A stretch of 64,000 nt of DNA from Notospermus geniculatus. Lineage: Eukaryota > Nemertea > Pilidiophora > Heteronemertea > Lineidae. The stretch is from the NCBI GenBank assembly GCA_002633025.1, contig NMRB01000093.1:385519-449518 (forward strand), read 5' to 3'. A model generated the notes under the pieces. The model had not been told where the DNA came from. It worked only from the letters and a program-made list of their open reading frames with translations, and searched no databases. This document shows, piece by piece, positions 1-13,900 of this stretch (position 1 is its first letter; each line of letters opens with the position of its first letter). Both the position numbers and the translations under genes were made by a program.

Positions 1-3000
1 TCGACAGTACAAGAGCAAAAGCGAAACGTTTCTCACACTTCTTTTTTACTTGCTACCAAATACCTATCAATATCATGGCATTCCACATAGCTAGTGTAGA
101 CACATTTCATTCCCTTGCTTTGTAGTACAATGGTATGTTCTCATCCGGTTCATGAACATTGGTGCAGAGAAAGGAACCTTGATAATGAAGGTCATTCATT
201 ACTTCTGACACCAATCTCCATCTTGGATGCGATTCCACCATTGTAGCCTGCCATTTCCTTTTGTGTAACATGTTTGAAATACTTTACAGCATCCACAGAA
301 ACAGAGAACCCAAGTATCCTGTCAAAAAGTCATTCCAAGGTCTGTGTCAATGATAGATGGTTGTCTTTAAATTTCCATGGGCTGTTCTTGTGCAAAACAA
401 TATCTTAGGCATGATGGTTGTATTTGGGAGAGGTTGATGAACTCTTCCTCATCCCCCCCTCCCATATTTTCAATGGACCACTGAGTGAATGGGCAATAGA
501 CCCCTACAGAATGCTTCCTACATCTATGCACTTGAAATTGAAACCACCATGATGAACAATGTGCCTGTGACTTAAACATGGAAGTGGTAGGCCCCTATTG
601 GTATCTAGGTTTACCGTTTGTATTTGTAGCTGGAAGCAATGCTTTTTGCTGAGCAATATAGTTTCTGACTTTCATTCACTTCATCAAAGAACATCATCAA
701 CCTCAACCTGACCATCATGCCTAGGTCATGAACTCAACAAGCATTTTTCACATCACTTCAGGTGGATTAAAATTTCAAATTTAAGCTTTTGGATTTCTCA
801 AACTAAGTTGGCTGATATGTGTTTTTGTTTTATGAATGGGAAACCGGTGGCGGTGAAAGTCTTTCTATGTGTTTTATCTGCTCACACAACAACATTTTCA
901 TAAAGCACTTTGCATCTTTCGTAAGAAATCATTGCCATGATGTGGGATTCAAGACATGGTTGATAGCTGTAATCATCTTGTATGACAGTTGAAACAGATT
1001 GACAGAATAACTAAAGACAGCATTGAAACAAGGAATACCAGTTGCATAATATAATATCTTATACGGCATACTACCAGGCATATTTATCCTTGTATTTCTT
1101 TTTGTTTGAAGTGTTTAAAGGGGGTCCATGTATGTATCCTAAACTTACCTTGTGTCAGTGTTAATGTACCTAGTCATGTTGTCTTTTGTGTTGAAATGTA
1201 CAGCGATATCCATCAGGTTCAACAGTGGTAAAAAACTGGTACCGGTAGTTAGTTTCGTAAATTGTGCACATCAAAATCCTTCATCCAAATAGTATTGTGT
1301 ATTAATACTGAGATACATGTTGTTTGATCACCATCAATTTTATGAAAATGAAAATCTTAGGACACTTAAATATATGTTCCATTTTCCCCTTTTGGGGAGG
1401 TCACAAAGTTCTTGATACTTACTCAACATAAATTCAGTGTCCTTCATGAAGCACAAGGAACACTTACACTCGGTGGAAGTATGTGGTTGCTTGCATGATG
1501 CCAATTATACTCATTGCGGAATATTTTGGTATTGTGAATTGTGCCTGGCCTTCACATAACTCACCATCTGTTGAGAAAGTTTCATCACCGTCATCTTACG
1601 CATGTATTTGTATGTCTGTTGTTGTACTTCTGTTCAAGTTCATGTACATGTACTTTTGATGTTTGACTGCAATGCAGTCTGTAGGACTTTACAAAAGATG
1701 TTCTTTGGACACAAAAATTCTCCTGTACCATGTGTGACCAACAGTGCTAATCATTCATCCTGGCGTTCCCACTGTTCGAAGGGCAACACATTTAGAAAAG
1801 TCCCCATATTTTGTTGGTGGTGAAGATGAAGACGAAAATATGTTAGTGTTGTAGTAGATTACATGTCATGTTGTCTCATATAAATGTTACCATTATTGAG
1901 AACTGTTCCTTTGCATACATACCCATCATTGTTGGTGTTCAATGTTGTCCATAGAAAGTTAGTAAAACTGCTGTGTTGGAATGTATATTTGGCCTGTAAC
2001 TAACTGACAGTATTCATGGGCATCCTACTAATATTTAGTTCCCTTTCCTCCTTATATGAAGAAAATGAGTTGAAAAGGATATTATCATGTGTGGTTGGTT
2101 ATGTTTGTAATGTGAAACAGAGAAGATAGCTGAAGTAATGCCTTGTGGTGTACTCATTACAAATCTTTGCTTTGCCAGTAGATAGTGGCAGCATGCATGT
2201 ACGTTGCATCGGATGGGTAGCCCTCAACATAATCTACTCGTGTCCAAGTGTACTAAGAAATGAGTAAAGTTGCATTGGAAAGGTTTTACAACATCTGATG
2301 GGGTCAAGATTTTATAGTTCTACTTATCTTGCTTACAGTCAACATGCCAGCTTCCCAGTTGATAGCAAAATTGAAGCAAGCGCAAGATAATGGTAACCTC
2401 TCGCCCACTGAATCGCCGAACAAACAACCTCAGCATCGTTTGGCATCGTCAAGGTTAGTATCACCGTCCTAGGTTCCTGCTTGGTTCCAAAGGTGGCAGT
2501 TGCCTGGCCGACACCTTCCTACACCATACTTCAGGCTTCGCTGATCATGAGTGTCAGTGTGTAGTATAGCAACCTGTTATTCAGGTTATCACATTATGCT
2601 TGGAGAGAAGTAGCTGATCCCCTGCTGCCCACTTGGGTCACTCTGTGGCTTTGGCTTGTAGAAGTTTGACACAACACTGAAAGGAAACTTGGGTGTGTTT
2701 CAAAATTGGTTACCCAAGAAAGTGGGCCAAAATTTAACTTTGAAATGACCACAAAGATTTGTGCCATTGATTTTCCAAAAATCAAATGTAGTATCTGATA
2801 ATATACCCCTTTAACTATTAGTTCCTCAATCTGGGATGTACAGTGTACACTCATTTGAAGGAGGGTATCAAAAAATATTGTGCTTTCCAGCAAAATCTAT
2901 CGTTCCGTCCGACACCAAATCAACTTTCTGCTGTCAGACTTTAAAGGGTTGATAGATCAATTAGTTTGCAGTGCCATAATTTAGAGCTCCATGATACCTA

Positions 3001-3230
3001 GATCTGACATGAATATTAGAGTTTCAAGAAACAGTCTTTCACCAGTAGACAAAATAATGGTGAAAGTTTTCTGGTGTCGGACGGAACACTTTTTGAAACA
3101 CACCCACTTGCCCATCAAATATTATGCAGAGGGGTGAATTAGAATAGAACATGTTGAATTCGACAGCTTGAGGGGGCTGAAGATATCATTTGTTATGTGG
3201 GTTCAAATTATTGTGATCGATAGCCATTTT
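1..3230. repeat. Direct duplication D1, copy 1
   Basis: Matches 10953-14156 nearly base for base with scattered substitutions and small indels, and contains exon a (2339-2453). Copy 1 is cut by the window start, so the true left end is unknown. Similarity stops at about 3230, just after gatcgatagccat. Apart from exon a it is intronic; the other open frames here are short and show no family match. Confidence 0.95.
2339..2453 (+). CDS. KCNMA1: Slo1 exon a, RCK1-RCK2 linker (copy 1)
   Basis: 115-bp internal exon: the acceptor follows a short pyrimidine tract (gcttacag) and the donor is gttagt. It starts with the last two bases of a codon, then encodes 37 residues beginning NMPASQLIAKLKQAQ, and ends phase 2. 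The final ag joins the single g at the start of exon b to make Arg. The peptide is hydrophilic and rich in Ser, Pro, Gln and Asn, as expected for the disordered linker. The assignment rests on phase fit with exon b, the open frame and conservation of the translation in the second copy; the linker itself is poorly conserved between phyla. A second copy lies at 13265-13379. Confidence 0.75.
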
Positions 3231-3235
3231 TAGCT

Positions 3236-3455
3236 CACTGGGGTGAGCTATTACGATGGTGCAGCGTCCGTCGTCCGTCGTCGTCGTCGTCCGTCGTCGT
3301 CGTCCGTCGTTGTCCGTTAGCAGGGCACGTTTCGTAACCGCTGGAGCTATTGATCTGAAACTACCCAGATTGCTCATAACTGATATGTACCTCCCTCTGT
3401 CATTAGACTATTATGTCCAACCCAGTGAGCACATGGTCCATGGACCATTTCATTC
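3236..3455. mobile_element. TAGCTCACTGGGG-type element with CGTCGT array
   Basis: Starts TAGCTCACTGGGGTGAGC, followed at about 3266-3325 by a (CGTCGTC)-like microsatellite, and ends with CCCAGTGAGCAC, an imperfect inverted copy of the start. Its last 90 bases recur at 14572-14662. The layout resembles interspersed repeats seen in several marine invertebrates; classification is uncertain. Confidence 0.5.
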
Positions 3456-4450
3456 ACTGTGAGTTTGGAGTTGGATGCTGGTGTTTGTCATTGCTGTAAC
3501 CAGTTTAATAAGTACCATGTGATCACACTCCTTTTACCACAGGCAGGATCAGAATATTCACGAAGTTGACCAACAAGTTCATCCCGGAATATTTCTTTTC
3601 TTGGAAACTCATCATGGTGTTGGTGTGCTTGTGAAAGACTGCCATCGACCAAATGCTGTTGCCAGTATCCCAATGCCAGTGGATGGTTCCTTGTACATTA
3701 GTTTCCCGTGCAGCCATCAGCTTCAGGAATGGCAAGTGATACCGTGTAGATATTCCCTTACCAATGCCTATGGCAGCTCAATGCCTATTAATTCCACATC
3801 CATCTTGTTTCTTAACAACAGGCGTCCAGTATCTTGCCATGGCAGTGTTAGAGGGCACAGGAGTCCAAGTCCCACGACGTCTCTCCCTACCGCAGTCAAG
3901 TCTCCTTGGCATAAAAAACCCTGACTATCACGATTCAGGTTCAGAGGGTGAACATGATGACACAGAATGTACGGTCAATCCCAGGAGTGTAAATCACAAC
4001 CACAAAGGTCATCACCTTATATTTTGGTGGGAATTGAGCATTCTTTAACACTGAACTTTTAGAATGTTCATCTTCAGGTGTTGGGACTTGTGTGTACACT
4101 ACAATCTCAAGGGTGGATTCCACACTGCATGATCTCCAAATGTTGGAACACTCAGCTGACTTTTGTGCATTTCTTCCTGGATTTAGCCTTTTTCCTTCTC
4201 AGCGATAAGACAAGTCAGCCTTCTGTCTCTATTCTATTTCAACTTCTGTCTTCTGAACTTGTCAGATGCAGGAAGTGGAAATGATCTGAGAATATGACTT
4301 AAAATTGGCTTGGTTGAATTTTTTTTCTCTCTCATTTGGATAGGTGAAGTAAGTAATTAAAATGTGCTTCAGTGTCTTGAGTGACTGAAAGGTCTCTCTC
4401 ATTGGGCTTAACACAATGAGATTAGACATTTCCAGAAAGTTCCAATGATA

Positions 4451-4718
4451 CAGTACCTGGCCCAATTGACCTCCCTAAATCCGCGTACCTTCCCCGTACG
4501 TGACGAGGAAGGTAGGCTTCAGTTCATCGCCTATGGTACGGGTACTTCACGCGTCTCTGCTGCGTGACGTCGGGTGAATGACGTTACGTCTTCACTGCAT
4601 GCCTTCCATGACGCTGCGCCACATCCTCGGAAGATACGAGGACGGTACGTGCATGACGCTGCATGTAGTACGCGGATGGTGCGCGGCGCGGAAGGGAGGT
4701 CAATTGTGCAAGGTACTG
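4451..4718. mobile_element. MITE family 1 (CAGTAC...GTACTG), TA target site
   Basis: 268-bp element with terminal inverted repeats CAGTACCTGGCCCAATTGACC and its partner GGTCAATTGTGCAAGGTACTG, flanked by TA on both sides. The interior is GC-rich with many CpG and ACGTCA motifs. No coding capacity. The TA duplication suggests mobilisation by a Tc1/mariner-type transposase. Sister copies at 28087-28366 (same orientation) and 30841-31117 (opposite). Confidence 0.85.
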
Positions 4719-7700
4719 TACATCAAAACTTCCCACACCTGATGATCTTTGTGGTTGTGAAGTTTATATGCATGGGAATCTTACATTATATACATCAAAG
4801 CAAAGGAAATACTTGTTTAGCAAAACTAAATGCATGCTGTAAAAGATGATTCTCCTAACCAATCTCAAGGCAAATTCTATGAAATAATAACAGAATGGTC
4901 TAAGATGGCAGTTGGAACACTAGAATGAAATCCATAACATTCTTCAACATGGCATCAATGAGTTATTTTTCTGGTGATATGGTTTAAGATGCACCAAGTT
5001 ATGAGGTTATGAGGCTTTACTTGTTGGGGATCGATGGATGACTTGGTCGTTGCATGGTCACTCTACTGGTCGAGTATGTGTAAGAAGAAGAAATAGAAAC
5101 AGAGACATCTTGCAAAACTGCTGGAAATTTGCCCACATACCAACATTTTAAAAGAACTTCAGCAATTCTGACAAAAGATACATTCAGATTTAGTAGGCAC
5201 ATTCTTAAAAGAAGAGCGCTGATGATAGCAAAGCATCCCTTAATAAGAAAAGGTCGTAAGTGACATTTTCAGCAAAACCCTTTTTCACTACCACTCAGTG
5301 CACTTTCAACATTATCTTCCAAACTTTGCTCTGGATTGTCACTTATGAACTTTTCTAGGGGATGAAAGAGAAAGGAATGGTAAGTGGCAGTAATGAGTCA
5401 CTGAAGGTGTAAGTCAGGTGCTCATCTTGCATTTCAAGGAGTGACATACCATGAGGGGAATACACTGGGTGGGAGGTATTTCTAATTTAAGCTGTTGTTG
5501 TTCAGAAGTCATTGCTATTATTGTCTAGAATTTGCCTTGGGTCATGTATGCCAGTTGCAACCCAAAACTAAAAGGACCAACCTTCAGTCTATCTGAAAAA
5601 GACAAAGTATATTAATAGCTTGTATACTTTGGCTTGGAATCTGTAGTTCATTGACAGATCAAGATGCATGTTTAAAGTATCAAGCTCATTCTTCGATATT
5701 TTCAAATAATAATGATGTTATAAATAATTAAAGTCTACTTTGCCTTGATGTTTGATGCCTTTTACTTGCAAGATTCCCCTGTATCTCAGCTGTTTTCCCC
5801 AGAGCTTGGCCCCTTCTCTTGTTTCCCTTCCATGGCTTTCCCAAACTCTCCGAGAAGCTGCTAATGGCAAACCTCTCCTGGGTGTGTCTCTGACTGGGTT
5901 TGGTTCTTTTGATCATTTCTCAGTGACTGCTCCCACTGCATATAATTCTCAACTGTTCCCTTACTGCCCCATCTGAGTTAGCCCCTTGCATTCCTTTGAC
6001 ATTAAACCAAGAGTTTGATTCATTCTCTCCATTTATATTATCATTTTCTATGACTGCCCGTGTGCATAACATGATCAACTATTATTGTCTTCATGTTCCT
6101 GGTCCTTTTGGGTCTGTGGTGGTTTTTGTGTCCCGATTGTTAAAGAACCTGAAAGTCTCTGTTTTAGAAAGCTGTCTTTCCTTATTCCTGGAAAAATGCC
6201 CTGTACACACACAATTCCTTTGAATGCAGGCCCAGCATGATGGACAATCCTGTGTTCTTTGTCTTGTTCCTGTGTTTTGCCCAGTGTGGCTGTGCAGACT
6301 AACTTGGGATGGTGCTGCAGCTCATTGGTGACATGTTTGGAAAGGTTTCCGGGAACATTCATCCATTGGAGGAGGGGAGTGGGGAGGGGAAAAAATCTCA
6401 CTTCAGTTGCATTCTCAATTGGACAGATGAAGAAAATGCCCTCATCCTCTGGAATTTATTCCAGTTTTAGTCTTACCTGAGCCTCACAGCATTTAATTGG
6501 TGAGATAAACTCCCAAACCTCATGTTTGAAATAAATCATAAATTTTGTTTTAGCTCTATGTTTATTAACAAAATTTGAATGAAAGACCCCAGGGAAACTA
6601 CATGTATCATATATGTGTCCCTTCCACTAAATGTATTAGGAATAGTATCTGAAAGATCAGGTAAGATGGACAAACAAGAGACGGAAGCAGTCCAGTGTGC
6701 ATGGAGAGTAAGTTACACCTACACACAGGTTATGGCTAAGTTTGCACATCTGTTGGTTTTTAGTGATGTGTGTGACACTGTCAGTTTGGGAGAAATTGAC
6801 TGGGACTACAGTGTGATCTTTCTGGTTGTATGTGTGTATCTGCACAAAAGTGATGTGATGCAAAACCTGCCAAGCACAAAAATCCTGACATGCGTAAAAC
6901 ATGTGATGAGGTATACCACTGTATGTGATATTTTCAGGGTTGTTTTGAGAAACCCCGTAGTGCACTTAGCTTTGGCCTATGCAAGAATGTTTGACGCTAT
7001 CATATTGGAGAAGAAGCCACTCCTACTGTCGGTTCTTGTGGGTACAGTTTCGTGCCCCCTGATGCTTACTCTGTCACGTCTAACACTTTGTTTATCTTAT
7101 GCACTTAAACTTAGTCATTAGGAAAATGTCCGCTTCTTGAATGATAGTCTTTCATCTGTGCGGAATGTCATGTGTTACATATGCGCATGTTAATTGTTGG
7201 CTAGTGACAGTTATAGTCATTGGACCTTTAGTAGCCTATACCTTCATGTAAGTGGATCATCGGTACAAGAAATTTTTGCCTAGAAGTTTAAGATTCAACT
7301 CATCTGGTACATATACACACCCACTTGCCTCTACAAATGCTCAGTGCTAAAGAGAGTATCTAATGGGCATATAGATGTGCCACTCCTTCACAGCTTTCTC
7401 TAACTTGTCTGCAAAACACACTAACTAAATAAAATCAGAAAAACAAGCGAATGATGTACAGTATTCACAACTTTTTGCAATCAATAGCTTAAACTTGTTG
7501 CCAATGCATCCTCAGAACTTAGAAACAATTAATTGCATGTTTTACCCTTCACACTGGAATAGAAGTATATGTTGTGCCACACCCTGACAGACCCTTTGTT
7601 TACTAGTTATACTAACTTGTAACTTACAAGTCGCTGTTCATCATTATTCCAGGTATGCAGCGGATTGTCCAGTGCAAACCTACCTCTGTCTTCCAGTGTA

Positions 7701-10495
7701 GAGATTTTAACAATTTTAACAAACTGCATGTACCAGTTTTAACTTCTCATGCTTGGTTGTAACTTTTGGATTAGATGAATTTTCTACTTTGTGAGTGATC
7801 ATTTAAGTCAATCACAGCAACATTCAAGTGGAAAATGATGCTCAATTATGTTTTAATGGTTCTTCAGTACATGAATATCATTAAGGATTGGAGATTTTAC
7901 CAGTATGAGCATAAATCTGTGTGGCCTATCCATTGAACACTATCACTTCGTTCACCCTGACATTTTGGTAGGGACATTTCCCTCTGATATTGGAAATGCA
8001 CTACACTATTTTGCCTTCATCAATGTTTTCAATGTTATGTTGCCATTCACAGTCTTGTTGGAGTCATATTTTTGAGCCAGTTTTTCTGTGTGACTCCACA
8101 CTGCTGTCTTTAGCACCAGATGGTGTCACATTATTTGCACCACTTTCAGCTTCCGACCAAAGCCTGTTAAGATAGGCCTAGGCTTATCAATCTGCCGATT
8201 TCAGAGACCATGTTGTTCATGCAAGGACTGTCTAATGTAAAAAGAAGCAAAAAAAGTCAACTGGAAAAAGCTGTGGAACCAATACAGTTCTGCATGTAGG
8301 TGTGATTACCAGGACTTGTATTGTTTTCCACCAAATTTTGTCTGCTCTGATATATTTTGATGTTTTTGAGGCAAGGAAATTTCAACTGTTGGGGAATACG
8401 TAAAGTCATCTCCGAATTTTGCAAATTTTCGACCCCAACTGCGGTCTTCCTCAGGCACTTTCTAGTAGAGGTCCCAGAAGTGAAAGGAGGAAACGATACT
8501 AAGTTCTTTTTTTGGCTCTGAGCAAGCCTTTCAGTCCTTGCACGATCATGCTTGTATCCACAGTTCTCCACACTAGCTTAAAGTGTTGTCTTTGTGGTCT
8601 CTCTTACTCCAGTGCTGCGCCCTTCCATGGTCATAGGTGCCAAACCACCTCATTCTCCCACAACAGAAGATCCTTGTAAGATGTGTACCGTTTTAGGTGT
8701 CCATTCTCTGCATTGTGTGTCATATGACGCTATAAGGATGTTCCCTTGGCAATTTATGGCGCATTAAACTGGAAAGATTTTATTCCAGTTATAAAACTCA
8801 CATCTGGCACTTGGTGCATCTCCACTATTTGTGTGTCCCACAAAAAGTTGGATCAACCATGGGAAGGAAGCCAAAGGAATGTGGTTTGCTGAAATTTCAA
8901 AGGAACACCCATATCTTGTCTTATGTTGGTGGAATGTAGGACTTACCTGCAATTAAACCTTGTATACCGTTCCACATTGCTGCTTTCTTTGCCATCTACA
9001 GCAATACTGGGAACGTGGAAGCCAACTTATTCAGCTCCAGCAATATCAATTGATTTGATTTATTGCTGTGTGCCAAATGAATGAACATACAGAAAGATAG
9101 TGACAGAATATCCTTCATCAACACAAATGAGTTATCTTTCCCTGATGATCAACTCTTGAAGAAACATAATCTGAATGAAATTTGTGTTGAATAAAGAAGA
9201 AGGAAAATGATCTGATGTCAAATGGGGTTACCTATTGTAGGTATAGTCCTTGATACGGTGGAGGAATTGTTATGCGGTGTTGTCTCTGTACAGTTATCTG
9301 TTTATATCATGTTTTGGATGACTTCAAGTGTATTCATCAACGGTGAGGCCTCAAAAAATGACTCGCATAGATTGCGTGAATATTCCTCATTAAATGCAGT
9401 TTTATAAAACATGAGCAGTTTACTTAATCATCCAAGATGTCTGGAGAGAAGAAATTTCTGATTTAGTTGGCCTCCATTTGATGCTGTTGTTGATGAATGC
9501 ATTTTGAATTCCATCCAAAAGAATGAATGATTTCAATATTACTGTGTCAAGAAATGAAGCATTCTTTGTAATTTAAAACTCTGTATCCTTTATGTCCATT
9601 ATGCTACCATAGAATATGAAATGGTCCCTGCATGCAAGTATAATCTTTGCATCCAGATTCACCATCAATGTCTTTATTTCAGTAGAAGCAAAGTAGGATT
9701 TCAAATTTACACCATGCATGTATTTGGCACGAATTTCACCTAACACTCAATCACCTGGACCTAGCCATACCTCTGACTACCGGTATAACACCACCATTAT
9801 AGGCCTATCCATTGACCCCCCCCCCTTTGGTCTTTGATAGCATCTTCTTTAACTTATTTCGGAAGTAGGTGAAGTTTTGTACATGGACTCTTTTCCTTGA
9901 CATGCTCATGGTGGTGAAACTTACCTGAAATTGCTCCTCCTTGGCTACATTACATCTTGAAAGATGGCAACTAATTGTTATTATCTGTTCCATAGAGTTG
10001 ACTTTCAATGTTACCATCGCATTGATCAAGGCATTGGTCAGGTGACTGAGTTCAATGATTGATCCAATTTGCTAGGCTAAGAAGCCCTCTCCCTCACCGT
10101 TATCCAGCCCCTGAAAGCATGATGCCCATACCCCCATTCACTAGTCACCTTGAAGTTTCAGAGTCATTACAAGAATGAGAAACAATGCTCTTAAGATTAT
10201 TAACTTGCAGAAGTGATATCTAGCTTAAAGCAGTGAGTTCTCCCCTGAGCTTGATTGTTTCACGATAGTACACTTAGGACTCATTTCGTTTTTTAGTGCA
10301 TAGCTGGAAATCACTGCTGCCACATTTGTGGATATGCCATGCACTTTGCTTCTTTGAACGACGACCATTTTGATTGAATGATAAGAGAGACATGTTGATA
10401 AATGCACTTGGAAGATGATGATGCATGGACGCAGAGAAAGCATTTGATGTCTTCCGTCATGATCTACAGTGATGTTGAAGAAATAAGCATTCTAA

Positions 10496-10828
10496 AGCCT
10501 GCAGCACACGTCACCACTTTCATTGCTCATACAGGCAATTTTCATGGTCGCCGTGAAAATGGCCAAGTGTGTGGTGGCTGGCAATGACCACTCACCACGG
10601 AAATTCTGTGGTGACCACGAGTTGCCATAAGTTGCCGAAAATCAAACAGGTTTGATCTCTCACCACGAAAATTGCTCGTAGCTGCCAGCTGTTGTGATGC
10701 GTGGCCATCAGTAGCACACGAGACTGCCGAGTGGTGATGTCTACTGTAAACCGGCAACCGCCACAAAAATTGCCGACCACGAAAATTGCCTGTATGAGCA
10801 ACGAAAGTGGTGACGTGTGCTGCAGGCT
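10496..10828. mobile_element. 333-bp palindromic MITE, TAA target site
   Basis: Long inverted repeats AGCCTGCAGCACACGTCACC / GGTGACGTGTGCTGCAGGCT with further pairing inward (tgctcatacaggcaatttt and its complement), flanked by TAA on each side. A three-base TAA duplication is typical of PIF/Harbinger-type MITEs. The overlapping open frames on both strands come from the palindrome and are not genes. Confidence 0.85.
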
Positions 10829-10952
10829 TAAGCTTGACACCCAAACGAATTGTCACCAAATTTTGTTTGCATGCAACAGACTTCTTCGTCGTTGGTTGTT
10901 TCATCCTTTCACAGAACTCGAGAAAATTATCTGCTGGAAATCGACTCATTAT

Positions 10953-13900
10953 TCGACAGTACAAGAGCAAAAGTGAAACGTTTCTCACACTTCTTTTTTA
11001 CTTGCTACCAAATACCTATCAATATCATGGCATTCCACATAGCTAGTGTAGACACATTTCATTCCCTTGCTTTGTAGTACAATGGTATGTTCTCATCCGG
11101 TTCATGAACATTGGTGCAGAGAAAGGAGCTTGATAAGGCCATTCATTACTTAATTCTGACACCAATCTTCATCCTGGATGCGATTCCACCATTGTAGCCT
11201 GCCATTTCCTTTTGTGTAACATGTTTGAAATACTTTACAGCATCCACAGAAACAGAGAACCCAAGTCCTGTCAAAAAGTCATTCCAAGGTCTGTGTCAAT
11301 GATAGATGGTTGTCTTTAAATTTCTGTGGGCTGTTCTTGTGCAAAACAATATCTTAGGCATGATGGTTGTATTTGGGAGAGGTCGATGGACTCTTCCTCA
11401 TCCCGTCCCTTCCCCCCTCCCATATTTTCATTGGATCACTGAGTGAATGGGAAATAGACCTCTACAGAATGCTTCCTACATCTATGCACTTGAAATTGAA
11501 ACCACCAAGATGAACAATATGCCTGTGACATAAAAATGGAAGTGGTAGGCCCCTAGTGGTATCTAGGTTTACCGTTGGAAGCAAATGCTTTTTGCTGAGC
11601 AATACAGTTTCTGACTTTCATTCACTTCATCAAAGAACATCATCAACCTCAACCTGACCATCATGCCTAGGTCATGAACTCGACAAGCATTTTTCACATC
11701 ACTTCAGGTGGATTAAAATTTCAAATTTAAGCTTTTGGATTTCTCAAACTAAGTTGGCTGATATGTGTTTTTGTTTTATGAATGGGAAACCGGTGGCGGT
11801 GAAAGTCTTTCTATGTGTTTTATCTGCTCACACAACAACATTTTCATAAAGCACTATTTGCATCTTTCGTAAGAAATCATTGCCATGATGTGGGATTCAG
11901 GACATGGTTGATAGCTGTAATCATCTTGTATGACAGTTGAAGCATTGAAACAAGGAATACCAGTTGCTATAATATCTTATACGGCATACTACTACCAGGC
12001 ATATTTATCCTTATTTGTATTTCTTTTGTTTGAAGTGTTTAAAGGGGGTCCATGTATGTATCCTAAACTTACCTTGTGTCAGTGTTGATGTACCTAGTCA
12101 TGTTGTCTTTTGTGTTGAAATGTACAGTGATATCCATCAGGTTCAACAGTGGTAAAAACTGGTACCGGTAGTTAGTTTCGTAAATTGTGCACATCAAAAT
12201 CCTTCATCCAAATAGTATTGTGTATTAATACTGAGATACATGTTGTTTGATCACCATCAATTTTATGAAAATGAAAATCTTAGGACACTTAAATGGATGT
12301 TTCATTTTCCCCTTTGGGGAGGTCACAAAGTTCTTGATACTTACTCAACATAAATTCAGTGTCCTTTCCATGAAGCACGAGGAACACTTATACTCGGTGG
12401 AAGTATGTGGTTGCTTGCATGATGCCAATTATACTCATTGCGGAATATTTTGGTACTGTGAATTGTGCCTGGCCTTCACATATGTAACTCACCATCTGTT
12501 GAGAAAGTTTCATCACCCTCATCTTACGCATGTATTTGTATGTCTGTTGTTGTACTTCTGTTCAAGTTCATGTACGTACATGTACTTTTGATGTTTGACT
12601 GCAATGCAGTCTGTAGGACTTTACAAAAGATGTTCTTTGGACACAAAAATTCTCCTGTACCATGTGTGACCAACAGTGCTAATCATTCATCCTGGCGTTC
12701 CCACTGTTCGAAGGGCAACACATTTAGAAAAGTCCCCATATTTTGTTGGTGGTGAAGATGAAGACGAAAATATGTTAGTGTTGTAGTAGATTACATGTCA
12801 TGTTGTCTCATATAAATGTTACCATTATTGAGAACTGTTCCTTTGCATACATACCCATCATTGTTGGTGTTCAATGTTGTCCATAGAAAGTTAGTAAAAC
12901 TGCTGTGTTGGAATGTATATTTGGCCTGTAACTAACTGACAGTATTCATGGGCATCCTACTAATATTTAGTTCCCTTTCCTCCTTATATGAAGAAAATGA
13001 GTTGAAAAGGATATTATCATGTGTGGTTGGTTATGTTTGTAATGTGAAACAGAGAAGATAGCTGAAGTTGCCTTGTGGTGTACTCATTACAAATCTTTGC
13101 TTTGCAAGTAGATAGTGGCAGCATGCATGTTGCATCGGATGGGTAGCCCTCAACATAATCAACTTGTGTCCAAGTGTAGTAAGAAATGAATAGCGTTGCA
13201 TTGGAAAGGTTTTACAACATCTGATGGGGTCAAGATTTTATAGTTCTACTTATCTTGTTTACAGTCAACATGCCAGCTTCCCAGTTGATAGCCAAATTGA
13301 AGCAAGCGCAAGATAATGGTAACCTCTCGCCCACTGAATCGCCGAACAAACAACCTCAACATCGTTTGGCATCGTCAAGGTTAGTATCACCGTCCTAGGT
13401 TCCTGCTTGGTTCCAAAGGTGGCAGTTGCCTGGCCGACACTTTCCTTCAACCATACTTCAGGCTTTGCTGATCATGAGTGTCAGTGTGTAGTATAGCAAC
13501 CTGTTATTCAGGTTATCACATTATGCTTGGAGAGAAGTAGCTGATCCCCTGCTGCCCACTTGGGTCACTCTGTGGCTTTGGCTTGTAGAAGTTTGACACA
13601 ACACTGAAAGGAAACTTGGGTGTGTTTCAAAATTGGTCACCCAAGAAAGTGGGCCAAAATTTAACTTTGAAATGATCACAAAGATTTGTGCCATTGATTT
13701 TCCAAAAATCAAATGTAGTATTTGATAACATAGACCTTTAACTATTAGTTCCTCCATCTGGGATGTACAGTGTACACTCATTTGAAGGAGGGTATCACAA
13801 AATATTGTGCTTTCCAGCAAAATCCATCGTTCCGTCCGACACCAAATCTACTTTCTGCGGTCAGACTTTAAAGGGTTGATAGATCAATTAGTTTGCAGTG

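Larger units (their letters stand above)
2454..10495 (+). other. Slo1 intron between the two exon-a copies
   Basis: No convincing exon. It holds a TAGCTCACTGGGG-type element with CGTCGT repeats (3236-3455), a possible exon-like frame near 3822-3988, a MITE (4451-4718), and a stretch near 8370-8580 that resembles half of the 50157-50311 palindrome. The 180-codon frame at 6579-7121 has no recognisable domain and sits in ordinary intron sequence. Confidence 0.6.

Noticed and set aside
3256-3462. Val/Arg-rich frame
   Set aside because: Translation of a CGTCGT microsatellite.
6579-7121. 180-codon open frame, the longest uninterrupted one in the channel introns
   Set aside because: No recognisable domain, no splice-site or promoter support, and residue composition like translated AT-rich intron.
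10542-10988. 148-codon frame on the minus strand and partners on the plus strand
   Set aside because: Generated by the 333-bp palindrome 10496-10828; both strands give matching peptides.
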